Below the pieces are notes generated by a model. It saw only the letters and a list, made by a program, of their open reading frames with translations, was not told the DNA's origin and did no database searches. From the NCBI RefSeq assembly GCF_011075055.1, contig NC_058146.1, positions 1,922,001-1,986,000 of the forward strand: 64,000 bases of DNA, in the 5' to 3' direction. The stretch comes from Mangifera indica (lineage: Eukaryota > Streptophyta > Magnoliopsida > Sapindales > Anacardiaceae). Shown piece after piece: positions 1 through 23,268 of this stretch. Both the position numbers and the translations under genes were made by a program. Each line of letters starts with the position of its first letter. The stretch's first letter is position 1.

Positions 1-936
1 TTTAGTGCAAAGATAAATATACAGTTGTAGAGTTTCAAAAACCTAAATATCTACTCATAAACTAATTTTTGTTAAAATTTTTAGTTATGGTGAAAGGTAA
101 AATTGTCTTATTAACAATAATATTAAAACATATATATATAATTTATTATATTTTCATCATAGGTTTTAAAAACTAATAACTTCACTCCTATTTAAAATGT
201 TTTAACTTTGAAAAGTCATATTCCTCTTCCCCCTCACCCAAACCTAGGGTTTTCATCTTTTTCTCACTTCAACCATCTCTCAAACTTTTGAAAACTTTAG
301 TTTAACCCCCTATTTTTAACTTTAGATAACTCAAAAATTTGATGACCTTTGCCTCTATTGACTGGGCCAACATTGACCTTTGCTTCTCTTTGCAGCTTAA
401 GCTATCCTTCGGTGATGACATGACACGATTTCTCCTTGTCACATGATGTCTCGGAGATCTCTTCGTTGAGACGATGTGATCTCTAGGACATTGCACGATG
501 AGGAGAAATGATGTCATGTCGTTGTTGGAGGGCTTGAGCCTTAGAGAGAAGCAAAAGTTGACATTGGCTCAGTAGGGAGAGGTTGCCAAAATTTTGAGTA
601 ATTTGAAGTTGAAGATGAGGGGTTAGATTGAAGTTTTTAAAAGTTTAGGGGCAGCTGAAATGGAAAAAATATGAAAACCTTAGTGTGGGAGAGGAAAATA
701 TGATTTTTCAAATTAAAAAGCTTTAGACAAGGGTAAAGTTGTTAGTTTTTAAAATATATGAGAGAAAATATAATGAATTATATATATTTTTAATATTAAT
801 GTTAAAGTAACGATTTTACCTATAATTGAAAATTTTAATAGAAATTAACTCATAGGTAGGTGTTTTAGTTTTTGAAACTCTAAAAATGCATATTTGTCTT
901 TATATTAAAACTTGGGTGGGAAATGGTCTTTTGACC
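1..936. mobile_element. Fold-back (MULE-like) DNA transposon, left end outside window
   Basis: The two halves are inverted copies of each other. For example, the motif around 360-395 (ggccaacattgacc, then tgcttctc) reappears reverse-complemented around 545-575, and the AT-rich blocks at 60-160 and 760-860 mirror each other. The right end carries cttgggtgggaaatggtctt followed by ttgacc, the same terminal motif that ends the other fold-back elements of this window. The left terminus lies before base 1, so the target-site duplication cannot be checked. No transposase is encoded, so it is presumably non-autonomous. Confidence 0.6.
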
Positions 937-973
937 TAAGGTATAATTTATTTTATATATGATTTATTTTAAA

Positions 974-1802
974 GGGCAAAGGACTTATTCCCACTTAAGT
1001 TTTGATGCGTTTCCAAAACTTCATCTACAGTATTTCAAAAACTCAAATATTTATTTATGAATTGTTAACCTTAACCAAATAGGGGATAAAATGGTCATTT
1101 TATCACAAAATTTTAAAACATAAAAATTTATATTATTTCTTCCTTATAGTTTGAAAAACAAACAATTTTCCCTAATGCAAAAGTTTAAACATTCACTTTT
1201 TGTCTTAAAGATTTTTCTTCATTCTTTGGCAATAGGAATCAGTTGCCGCCGTCAGTTGACCACCCCAATATCTTCTTCTTTGATCGTTAGCCTTTCTACT
1301 AGAGTAGGTTAGTTAGACATAGATGAATCATCTTCGTCTGAAAAAACAAATCGTCTTCGTCCGATTAAAGAGACAAAAAGATGGAAAGACTCTTCGTTGA
1401 ATGAAGATAGTTTGTCTTGGTTATATCAAAGAGACAAATAGATGAAAAGACTCTACGTTGGATTAAGACAGTTTGTCTACGTCCGACGAACCTGCTCTGT
1501 TGGTAAGGTTGACGACCAAAGAAGTTGTTGGGGTGGTTGGTTGACGGCGACAACGAATTCCCGTCATTAGGGAATGAAAAAAAGAAACTTAAGGGGGAAA
1601 ATTTTTTTTTCTAATTTTTGGGTGAATGAGATAATGATATAAAATTTTAAAGTTTTAGAGTTTAGTAGTAAAATAAAGATTTTACTTTATATAACTAATA
1701 GTTTTGGTTAAAATTAAAACATATAAATAAGTATTTGAGTTTTTAAAACCCTTAAAAATTTTGAAAACATATTAAAACTTGAGTGGGGATAAGTCTTTGA
1801 CC
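974..1802. mobile_element. Fold-back (MULE-like) non-autonomous transposon with 10-bp TSD
   Basis: The left terminus reads gggcaaaggacttattccc and the right terminus, reverse-complemented, reads ggtcaaagacttatcccc, giving long imperfect terminal inverted repeats that continue into the interior (caaagaagttgttggggtgg near 1516 mirrors the segment near 1255). The element is bounded by a perfect 10-bp direct repeat, ttattttaaa, at 964-973 and 1803-1812. A 9-11 bp duplication with long inverted repeats is typical of Mutator-like elements. No transposase ORF is present. The right end lies about 220 bp upstream of the TATA box of the transportin gene. Confidence 0.72.
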
Positions 1803-2022
1803 TTATTTTAAATATTAATTGCGTATTCATGGTTGCAGTAATATTCATTCAGTATTTTGTACCCAGAAAAATGAAAATTCGTAAAATCTACGTATTCATA
1901 CTTGGGAAATATGATTTTTTTTTAAATTTTTTAAATTTCAAGAACGTATTCATAATCGTAAATTCGTAATAACACCAAGTGCTCTATCAAAATATGATTG
2001 AAAATGATTTATGTATTTTAAT

Positions 2023-2032
2023 TATATAAATA
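2023..2032 (+). promoter_or_regulatory. Probable TATA box of the transportin gene
   Basis: TATATAAATA lies 125 bp before the transportin ATG (2157). It is followed by a pyrimidine-rich leader (ctttctttctcttctcg), as expected for a plant 5' UTR. Inferred from motif and spacing only. Confidence 0.5.
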
Positions 2033-2156
2033 ACAAACAAAACCCCCTCGCGGACTTCTTTCTTTCTCTTCTCGTCTGCCCAAACCCAAACCTCAACCTC
2101 TGGAACTTGTCTAAACACCAACACTTTCTTTTCCTTTTCAGCCTTAAAAAATAAAC

Positions 2157-13996
<11,840 letters not shown>

Positions 13997-15272
13997 TACT
14001 TTTGTGTGTTTCTCCCAGCAGTCATCTACTCTTCTTTAATGTGGTCCATGGGATCTGTGCATCCGTGTCATGGAAGTCTTCTACCTCTGCTTCAATGTTG
14101 AAGCTCTTATTTATTAAAGCAAAAGAGTCAAAAGTTTTGGTCACAAAATCTTGAGCCACAGCATCTTTCTTGCCTTGATCATTAAAAGCTTGGAGCTGAT
14201 ATCCTCTTCAAACTTTCAACTAAAAGCAAGCTGAGGGTTGATCTTGGATATGGTGTACAGGGGTACAGCTTTTTAAGCTCTGGGTCCTATTATTTTGTGG
14301 TTTAAGGATGGGTAGAAGCATTTTATTGAAGCTCAAATTTGTCTTTATTTTTTTCCTCCATTCTGGTCCGAGTTTCTTATTTTTGTTGATTCAGTTATGG
14401 GTTTCTGTTTGGTTTACCACAGATTTTGTTCAAGCAGTTTTGACCTGGATTATTAGAGTTTACCTGCATGTCGATATATGTCTAAGTATGTAACTTTAAG
14501 TAATTCTTTGTGCATCAGGCGATTGTGAGATTTGGGTTGTGGGGATAATAATCATTCTGTAACTTTGGTTTTTCCATGAAAATTGATTGAAAGTAATTCA
14601 TTTGAACATGGACAAGTTTTCGTGTCCATCACCGTTTCTCATTTGCAGAGCTGACTGAAATTTATCATCTTACATAAATATCAGTTGAGCTAGCAATAGC
14701 ATTTTCAGTTCTGGACATCCACTGAATTAAGCTTTTGCTACAAAATTTTCTGAAGGCCCTCAATGAAACTTTCTGTTATCGAGTTTCAAGTTACACTTTG
14801 AAGATTAATAATGTTGTGATTGAATCAAACAATGTGCATGTGCACTACAATATTACCTAGTTGCCAGTTTATATGACACAGGCCAATGGGCATTGAAAGA
14901 GTTTGAACTGCCTGGAGAAGTGAAAACGGGAGTGGAATCATATACTAGATTATCAGCAAGAATATAAATACACACTACATGATCATACACTAAAAATCTT
15001 TCAACCTTATTTGTTTCAACCTTGGTAAGTAAAACAGAGCTCCCAATATAGCTTAATCTCACATCAGAAAACAAGATGCCGCTTCAACAGTCAAGCTTCA
15101 TCATCCTAGCAGATCCATAAAGTTTACACTTAAAATGCCAGACTTTGCAGCCTTGGCAGAAAACATTCAACCTTATTGTACCGATGAACAATTGAGGTTG
15201 GAGAAGAATAGTACACTATCAATAAATTATCAATCAAATTATGACAAATAATTGCAAAACTGGTACATTCCT

Positions 15273-16183
15273 TCATGGGGTTCTCCTCTGAAGCAAACCC
15301 AGCAAATAGCTGAGGAAAGAGTCTGTTGATGATAATGCAACAATAAGCACTGCTAAAAGAACTAGAGTAAAAGTGGCAGTCTTCAGCTGCACAGGAAAAA
15401 CCCAGATTACAAACTCTACAAGCATTCACTGCAGAAAATAAAAAAAAAAACTTCAGCTAGATTGGCAGAATATACATCAACTATGTGGAATATTTGCAGT
15501 GCATTAAAATTGGATGAGCATCCTTTGTTAGTGGCTTATTCATAGGATTTAAAAGTAGAAAACACAAACATGGACTTGAGTAATTATACATACTGTATTT
15601 TGAAAGCATGGCCACCCTATGTACTTCAGCTGACTAGGCTGCTCAACCAGAAATACAAATAAAGATCTCAAAGCCCTATAGAGAAGAGAAAACATCCTTC
15701 AACTTTTACTTCAATTGCATTCTTTTCTCCATAACTATTTCAATATGTAAAAGCTTAAAGAAATTTGTAAGAAGGTTGAAACTACAATACCAAATGGCTT
15801 CCTTGATGCCAGTTAACAAAAGGGGTTCTTCAGGAACGTCATCATCAAAACTTATTCGATGCTGATAATCTCTCCCCACAGAATTAACACGTTCATAGCC
15901 TAATCGCTATTCCACACAATATCCAATTGCTATCATAAAAATCTACAAAACAAAATTTCAAAATTCAATTATGGGCTCTTTCACTTGCGATGGAAAAAAT
16001 TGATGCTGTTACATCGCCGAGATGGGAACGGCAGTTTAATCGGCCGAGCAGGATGAAGCAAAGCGGTTGAAACAGAGAAGCGGATATGATGAGAAGTAAA
16101 GAATGAAAATTTTGATAAAAGGAAAAGAAAGAGTAAGATATTGAACCTGGGCAATTTGCCAGCAAGCTGGAAACATAACCCAT
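15273..16183 (-). CDS. SecE-type protein translocase subunit (plant SECE2-like), 4 exons
   Basis: Three coding exons join cleanly on the minus strand: 15899-15791, 15675-15594 and 15386-15273 (stop TGA), all with GT-AG introns. They encode VGRDYQHRISFDDDVPEE, a linker, then LFVFLVEQPSQLKYIGWP, then a hydrophobic helix (FTLVLLAVLIVALSS) ending LLQRRTP. An amphipathic segment with a conserved Trp-Pro, then a single C-terminal transmembrane helix, is the SecE layout; SecE clamps the SecY pore. In plants SECE1 serves the thylakoid and SECE2 the second (inner-envelope) Sec system, and I lean to SECE2. The first exon is uncertain. The only phase-compatible junction I see joins 15985 to 15899 (85-nt intron), which places the start in the open frame beginning at 16183; that N-terminus is hydrophobic and Ser-rich and could be a transit peptide, but a different start is possible. 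It is convergent with the transportin gene. Confidence 0.78.
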
Positions 16184-16442
16184 TATTGATGAACTTAATC
16201 AAGTTTATTTACTGTAATTTATTATGAAGAGAATAAGAAACGAAATTTAAAATAAGTGGGTATCCATCCACCAAGTTATTTGGAGCCAAAGAAAGAAGCT
16301 GAAGCCTGAAGGAAGTTCAAATACTTGCCCTAAGAATGTAAGTGAAAAGACTAGAACTTGCAGGGTCGTAGTTGGGCTGGGTTGAAACCCGCCATTGTAT
16401 TTGTATTAAGAAAGAATGGCCCACTACCTTTTAAGATATTAA

Positions 16443-16924
16443 GGGGGCGTTTGGTTTGGGTAATGTTTGATTACTAAAATAGAAAGATTATCTTGAAGAT
16501 AAATTACTTATAAGATTACTGGGTATAAATGATTACTATGTTTGATAAAATTTGATAGGTATAAATAATTATTGTGTTTGGTTAAAGGTAATAAAAAATT
16601 ATTAGTAAATTATTTTACTTAAATGACCTTGAATATAATTATTTTTAAATATATTTTATATTATTTGTCATATTAATTAAAAATAAATTTATTTTTATCT
16701 CAAAAAATTAATAAATAATAATTTTTCTATAATAAACCCAAGATTACCCCAGTAATCTTTAAATACCTAAGGTGAAGGTGGTAATCAGATTACCACCTAT
16801 ATTACCTGCCACGTCAGCATTGGTAATAGAAGATTACTGTAATATTTTATTACTGACAAACCAAACAAGAGAATAAAAGATAGATTACTAAGGTAATAAT
16901 AAATTCCCCCAACCAAACGCACCC
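16443..16924. mobile_element. Tourist-like (PIF/Harbinger) MITE
   Basis: The left end gggggcgtttggtt and the right end aaccaaacgcaccc form terminal inverted repeats, and the element is flanked by a TAA target duplication (16440-16442 and 16925-16927). The 482-bp AT-rich interior has several internal inverted matches (ggtaat/attacc blocks near 16570, 16745, 16800 and 16890) and no ORF. The terminal motif and 3-bp TAA duplication are those of Tourist-type MITEs mobilised by PIF/Harbinger transposases. Confidence 0.8.
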
Positions 16925-16927
16925 TAA

Positions 16928-18016
16928 AGACACCCACTACTTGGCTGAGAGGCACACCTTTTAAATCACATCTAGTATGTGTACATCCATCTTATGCGTG
17001 GAATAAAGTCAAGCCGCACTCACACAAGAGTTAATTTGAGGTCCATTTAAACTTACGATAGTCAGTTCAAGAGTTTGACTCACTCGATTGTAAAGTAATG
17101 TTGAAAAAAGATAAGGAAAAATCATTTGAAAAAAAAATTGTTAAAGAAAAAGAAGAATAGTTGGAGATGGAGATGAACTTAAGTTGAGTAAGCTCAATTC
17201 GAATTAATGTTTGACTCAATTTGATTTAAATTTCAATTAAAGTTGCTGTTTGATTGTTTGACCCAAAATTAGTATGAACCCTCTTTTGATGATTATGTTC
17301 ATCTTATGAAATATATTATTCATCTCATTAATGATACTATTTATCTCATTATAATATTATTCATCTTGTTTATTGCTATTTATCTTATCTACAATATCTT
17401 GTATTGACTCGAAATTTTCATAATAGATTCAAGCGTAATTTAAATCAACCCATGTTCGAGTTTTACTCGAATACAATTCTACTCGTAAGAGGAGAAGAAT
17501 CATCAGTGAAGTGAACTCAGATGCGACAGTGCCAACGAGTTAATAAACTTGAGCTAAACTATAACTTTAGCTCTAATTTAACTTGTTCGAGCCAGACATG
17601 TATTCAAGCTTGAGCCGATGTGGCTCAAATCCACCTATGCTCTTGAATACATGGCAAGGTTTCAGTTTCAATAGAAACACACAACAATTATTTAAGATAT
17701 AATATTATATCTTAACCCTATTAGTAATTGCAGAAAACATGGCCGGCCGTGAGAAACTGCAATCATGGCTCCTTATGTTATTATAGAAGTCCTTTTTTGG
17801 CTTGATTAGTTTTCAATAATTGACCTTCTTTAATCAGCCTCTATTCTGGCATTATATTCTATATGAAGACCAGGTTGGACATGGCACAATTTATCTGAAT
17901 AAATACAAGGTTTTTCTAATAATAATACATATTAGCTTAAATATATATTAATAATAGTGTTAAAATTTGATTCTGGATAAACAAATTGCCAGCACACAAC
18001 ATTGTATTGTTGTTCT
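16928..18016. other. Intergenic, AT-rich, no gene seen
   Basis: Low-complexity AT-rich DNA with runs of the type ttcatctcatt and tatctta near 17290-17400. No ORF with coding character, RNA gene or clear element was found. It holds the 3' flank of the B' phosphatase gene. Confidence 0.6.
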
Positions 18017-19785
18017 TCAATGAGAAACACTTACAGACTCTGTTTGTTTGAGTATTTCATTTAGAGATGCTGCCATTTCAATTCTTTCCCATTTCTGTTT
18101 CCTAATGATCTCTTCTTTGTGAGCTTCAGCTTCTCTGAGATTTATTTGTTGCAGGCATTTGCTGTATAAATTTTGATCCATTTTTTCCAGCATCGACTTT
18201 ACATTTTCTGTCAGTTGCTTCACACTATTGCTCCAGTGCAGCTTCAGGTTCCTTTCCATGCCTTCTACAATCACTGGAAACACTTCTTCCAATGCTGATT
18301 CTGCCATCTTTACAAACTGTTCATTGTTCCATACGTAAAGGGCTCGCTCGGCAACCTGAATATTGCAGTATATACACGTTAAATTGTAACAAAAACTTGT
18401 AATATGCAAAAGAAAGAACCTCGAGGATTTTTGTGAGCTTCCATATATGCCGAAACCAACAAAGCTTAAAAATAAATTAATGGATTTCCAGAAATGCAAA
18501 AGAAACCGGTTTCGTGGATTCTATGTTCTCATTTTCCATATGGTTCCAGAAAAAAGATAGAGGGAAAAAGCTACATGTAGAAGGAATCCAATTGGAAAAT
18601 TGAGTTTCAGCAGCTGTTGTCAGATTCAAAGTTGTTTTAAGTTTTCATCTGGGGTTTTCTTTTTTCAGAGAAAGCCCTTTCAGGAAAAGAAATAAAGTGT
18701 TGACAGAGAAGATTTAATATTGTTGAGCAAACCTGTGAGTTGAAGCTGTTCAAACACCTTGTGATTTGGGTACATATAGGCAGGGCCAGCCTCCTGTATT
18801 GATCAGGGTCAATGTTCTCCACCAATTCTTCGAGTTCTCCTATAAGCATGACTTCCTTCTGACAATTAGTGACAGGCCAATACTTCAAAATGCCTCTAAC
18901 AACCACCCCGCCGAGCGCAGGCTCTTTCTGCACAAACTGAGACACACAATAAGCCAACTGCCTGTGATAAACCTGCATTCCTTTGAGCTTGTGCAAAGGA
19001 ATGAGCACCCTCATCAGGAATAGCTTGTGTTCTTCCTTGAGTGGAACTGTGAAACCATTGATGATACTTCCCCATATCTCAAGAAGCTCCCCAATCCCAT
19101 AATGCTTCTCTGCCTCGTACAAATAGTGAAGGAAAACATCATTCATCGATTTTCTCATAAATGATCGGTAGAAAGTGAATTTTGCATATATCCTATGGTA
19201 AACATTCTTCAAAGTGTCGCATTCTCTTGAATCTTCGGTTTGAAATAGGGACAGTAGGTTGGTGAGGAAATGATGATCGATGTACTCGCGAAGTATCTTG
19301 GAATCCACGTCAAGAACAAGCCTGAGGAGAATGTCATAAATAATTTGTAGGTGTGACCACAAAGGTCCTGGACTGGAAAACAAGTCTTCATCTTCTGCTA
19401 ACTCCGTGATGATGGAGGTATTAGATGGTGGCGGGAGAGGCCTGAAGAGGTTGGTCGATACCATGGAGATTAAACGAGACAGAATTCGATCATCCAGTGG
19501 CTTCTTGGGGGACTTTGTGACTGCAAGTAATTGAGTGAGTTTGAGGCGCTTGAGGTCCTGCTGAGAAGGAGACTCTGCAGGATCAGTGAAGGTGAAAACA
19601 GTAGTACAGATAGAGATAGCTGATAGGATTTCTTCATTTTCGGAATCGAAAGATGAGGGCTTGCCATTGTTGGGACTAGAAGGATTACTGCAAAAGTTGG
19701 AATCAAGATCAAACAGGTACTTAAGTGTGGTACTCCGAGGTTTTTTCTTTGAAGAAGTCTCTTTAGAGTTCCTAATTACACCCAT
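18017..19785 (-). CDS. PP2A regulatory subunit B' (B56 family)
   Basis: Exon 1 (19785-18733, 351 codons) and exon 2 (18355-18017, 112 codons plus stop) join in phase 0 at NSFNSQ/VAERALYVWNN, giving 463 aa. After a basic, Ser/Lys-rich N-terminus (MGVIRNSKETSSKKKPRS) the protein is the alpha-helical B56 fold. Recognisable family stretches include YIDHHFLTNLLSLFQTED, ALPICTQITRCLNSFNSQ, then WNNEQFVKMAE and VFPVIVEGMERNLKLHW. B56 subunits select substrates and location for the PP2A A/C core; in plants they act in hormone, stress and immune signalling. The single intron near the start of the last helices is usual for plant B' genes. The first Met is supported by an upstream leader without another in-frame ATG. 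Which of the plant B' subtypes it is cannot be told without alignment. Confidence 0.93.
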
Positions 19786-20528
19786 GTTCTTTCTTCTTTA
19801 CTTCTCCAACCACACCAAACAGTTTGATTATAATTTTCAAACTGCTGAAAGAGAGAATGTTTCAATGTATCTTCCTTATCTTTTCCCCTTGTTGGGTTAT
19901 GAAAGAAATTCCAAAAGGACAGCGATATTTTACAGACAACAATGGTTGTAATATCCGAAAATGGAGTATAAAAAGTTCTCCCAGGAGTCCAGTAATGTGA
20001 CAGGTTGCGATCTAGCTTCTTTGTTCTTGCTCCTCATCTGGGTGAATGCCACGTGGATTCATTTCTCAAGTTTTTAGAGTAATTTGGGTTACAAAAATTA
20101 CTAGGTTGCAATTCATATGGAGACATCAGCAAGAGGACAAACAGGCCTCGCTAAAATGTTTCCAATGCACTAATAATGTGCTTCAGCTACCCACCAACAT
20201 TGTGGACATTTTGGACCTCAACAAATCCTTATAACAAGTAATAATATTCTAGATATATTTACTAAAATGAGACAATCTCAGTTCTCTATTCCTGCAATTA
20301 GCTTCCAGAAATGGCATATTAGCAGATCCACAACATAAGAAAATCAGCTCCCAAAACTATTGCCGATATATGCATTCTGTATGAAGTTGCTAGCATTACC
20401 ATTCACAGTTCATGATTCATTACCATGGTAAGAGGCAGAAGCAGAGTAGATATCTAGGAGGTCTAAATTCCTGGAGTCTTAACCATCTTTTTCTCTCAGA
20501 GAAAGAGAGACAACCAAAATTGGCAGGG
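19786..20528. other. Promoter side of the B' gene and spacer
   Basis: This stretch holds the 5' flank of the B' subunit gene and spacer down to the pseudogene remnant. Short ORFs here have no coding character. No TATA box could be assigned with confidence. Confidence 0.5.
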
Positions 20529-21262
20529 TCAGAGAAAGAAAACCAAGATTAAAGCATGAAAGAGAGCTCTAGGAGGATTTTCAACCTCTCCCACAAGAGT
20601 GCTAATCGAGTCCCGATAGTTTAAATTCCAGATAAGAGTGTTCGAATACCAACCCCAATTAACATTTTTCAAATCACCACAAACCACCTTGAAGGCTTCA
20701 GTTTGGTAATTGCCACAATCCCCATAACCACAAAAGGAAGAAGAGAAAACACCCCAAGTGATATAGCAAGCCAACCAACAATTGTTAGACCTTCATAATT
20801 CATTAAGTGAGAACTAAGGTCAAAAACAAAACTGCAACGATTTGGAAAATCTTCTTCTAGAACTGGGAATGCTGATTTAAGATAATCTAGTAACAGAACA
20901 GGGTATAATGCATTATCAATAACCCCACTCAACCATTTCATCCAACCTTGTAGAAGGTCCCAGAAAGGAGCTGGGAGCTGATGAAACCCGAACAACATAT
21001 CCACCATTCTCAGGAAACATGGTACCCATTTCTGCAGTTATCAAGGCCTCTGGAATGCTCCATACAAATGTAAAAAGCAATAATCCAAGAAGGGCTAGCA
21101 AGGGACCTGCAGCCTGGACACTGTCTTCAACAGCAAATGCTCCTCCGCAAACCTCATAAATATCAGAAAAACAAGAGGTACAACTGAAACTTTTTGAAAT
21201 CTTTCTAGATTGGGACATGAACCTTCTCCTAGTTCCACGAATTGGGCATCCGTGGATTCCAT
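20529..21262 (-). pseudogene. Polyamine/amino-acid transporter (PUT/LAT family) pseudogene, 3'-truncated
   Basis: Segments of one protein are read in order on the minus strand but in different frames: [14 protein letters not shown] to VVPLVFLIF (21262 to about 21165), then [15 protein letters not shown] to [10 protein letters not shown] (to about 21000), then [17 protein letters not shown] to KPSRWFVV (about 20960-20670), then [16 protein letters not shown] and [16 protein letters not shown] (to 20529). These are the hallmark stretches of plant LAT/PUT proton-coupled polyamine transporters (APC superfamily). At least three frameshifts separate them, and the C-terminal half after about TM6 is missing. 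It therefore cannot encode a working transporter. Intron use cannot repair the frames, because the breaks fall inside conserved helices without splice sites that I can see. Confidence 0.82.
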
Positions 21263-21966
21263 CAATGCTGCAAAGCTCTTCCTCAATAATGAATTTCTCT
21301 GCTTCTTCCTGCAACATTAATATTCCGAACATAACCTTAAAATATACTATCACATTTCCAGGTTAAGATGTTAATGTCAGAGAAATGAATGAGAAGCACT
21401 GATATAGCGGCTTCACTTTATAATGGTAACACTAATCACAAGTACTTTAAGAAAATGAAGAAGATTACTAGCATCTTTTCATTTTAATTTAGTAAATTAC
21501 AGAACAAAAATAAAATCACACCCAGAAAATAACAAATTCAACCGAAACGTTGGCTATCTGGGTTCGGACTTTCAACAGTAAGAAGTCAAACAAATGCATT
21601 GAAATCCACTTGAAGAAAGAAAGATTGAGAAGGTAAAAGAATGACACAAAATTAAGAAACCATTAGATGTGTGTGTTAGTGATGAAAACTGACACTGAAA
21701 GTGAGACATGAGAAGCGAGAAGCTTTGTTAGTTGTTACGTGAGTGCATGAGTCGGCACCCACGCGTCGTCTTCATGTTCATCGTGTCCCAAGGACACAAC
21801 CGACACGTCGTTCATTCGTTTACCCTCCACCAACTTCGCATTCTCTGCATGGAGGTAAAAGCAAACTGAGACAAAGAAAGAAACTGATGCATTAAACATT
21901 GGCGAAGGGGTAATGGATAATACTAACATCACCAACTGATCTAATCCCATTTTTTGAAAAATCATC

Positions 21967-21969
21967 TTC

Positions 21970-22012
<43 letters not shown>

Positions 22013-22058
22013 TATACATACATACATACATACATACATAAATACATACATATACATA
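21967..22058. repeat. Compound (TA)n-(CA)n-(TACA)n microsatellite
   Basis: Successive runs of ta, ca and taca units over about 90 bp, upstream of the transporter pseudogene on its strand. Confidence 0.9.
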
Positions 22059-22600
22059 TTCCAAAATCAAATAAATTTTATATTCACTTACATGGGAAAA
22101 TTAATTATTTTCAATCTTTGACTGAATCTTTTGTGAAGTCAAATTAATATTAGATTTTAATCTTATTATATAGAAATTAATATTTGTGCACCAAAGGAGC
22201 AAAATAATTTTTCTTCCTAAATGAATATATATATTTTTTTATTTAAAAATTTTAATATTTTATAAATTTTGTTAATTTTGATATAGCAAGAAGATAGTTT
22301 TGTTGAACTAAAATACATCTTTACAGTCACTTACCCTATGGGAGACAAAAACCTAAAAAAAAAAATAAATAAAATAGAAGATAAATCAACTCCCTTATAT
22401 ATTTTCTCTTTTTTCTATTTCTGTTTTCATATTTCTCTTGCTTCTTCTCGTCAATCCTTCCCCTCATGCCTCAAACGCCAACGCATCTCATTAAACCTCC
22501 CAACACACACGCAAATCAAGCCAATGATTGGCCGTTGACCTCGGCCTTTCTTTTACACTGCAATTCAAAAGCTAAAGCCTTTCGGTTTTCAGAAATAGAG

Positions 22601-22966
22601 ATGATCAAGTTACAGCCCTCAATTTACACGAGTTTAAAGGACTTGTTACCCGCGTCGCCGCCGTTTATAATTTCGCCGACAAAAAAATCCGGCTGCGGCG
22701 AGATCCCCATCAAGAACCCGCTTGTTAAACATGCGGCCTTGGCTTGTTTGCGGCCTATGTCCGGCCCCCCGAAGGCCCGGGGCAAAGGGTTGTTGGGGAA
22801 ACTCAGGAATTTGTTTTGCTGTCAATGTGAGTGCTTTTCGTGGATAAACGACATCGTATCTTGGAGTGTGAAACAGGCGTTCTGGGATGGACATATGAGG
22901 AAGAAGATGAAGACTATAAGAAAGTTAACTGAGACAGATAATTTTGTAAGTTTGACGGGAAGATAG
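22601..22966 (+). CDS. Small orphan plant protein (about 121 aa), function unknown
   Basis: I do not recognise this protein. The frame from the ATG at 22601 (MIKLQPSIYTSLKDLLPASP) has GC-rich, codon-biased content (cgtcgccgccg, cggcctatgtccggcccccc) in an AT-rich setting, which suggests real coding sequence. Visible features are a proline-rich N-terminal third, a Cys-rich segment CCQCECFSW near residues 72-80, and a basic tail (MRKKMKTIRK). An ATG at 22466 in the same frame would add 45 residues of lower coding quality. The last codons overlap a good splice donor (ttttGTAAGT at about 22943) and a possible acceptor tttttgcag lies near 23019, so the true C-terminus may be spliced. No signal peptide is obvious. 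Confidence 0.55.
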   Translation: MIKLQPSIYTSLKDLLPASPPFIISPTKKSGCGEIPIKNPLVKHAALACLRPMSGPPKARGKGLLGKLRNLFCCQCECFSWINDIVSWSVKQAFWDGHMRKKMKTIRKLTETDNFVSLTGR

Positions 22967-23268
22967 ATTAGCAGTTCATTCAACTTGTAAGTGTCAATTT
23001 TTTTAATTAGTTTTTGCAGGTGGGATTCTTTTTTAACTTGAATTTTTTTTATGGGTCGGGTGACATGTAACATAGAAAAATATCCAATACCAATTCTCCC
23101 TCATTGATTTTGATAGTGATATATTTTTGAGACTTTGATTTCATGCAGAATAGATATGTCTGGATTGAGTAATATGTACAAACTATTCTTATGCCTCATT
23201 GGGCATTAACAAAACTGTCTGCAAGGATTTTCTACAACATATTTTGTGTGTAGGTGAAAGATCTGCAG

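Noticed and set aside
14500..15130. Possible extension of the transportin gene downstream of 13996
   Set aside because: The protein is complete at 891 aa with the family's usual C-terminus; this stretch is 3' flank.
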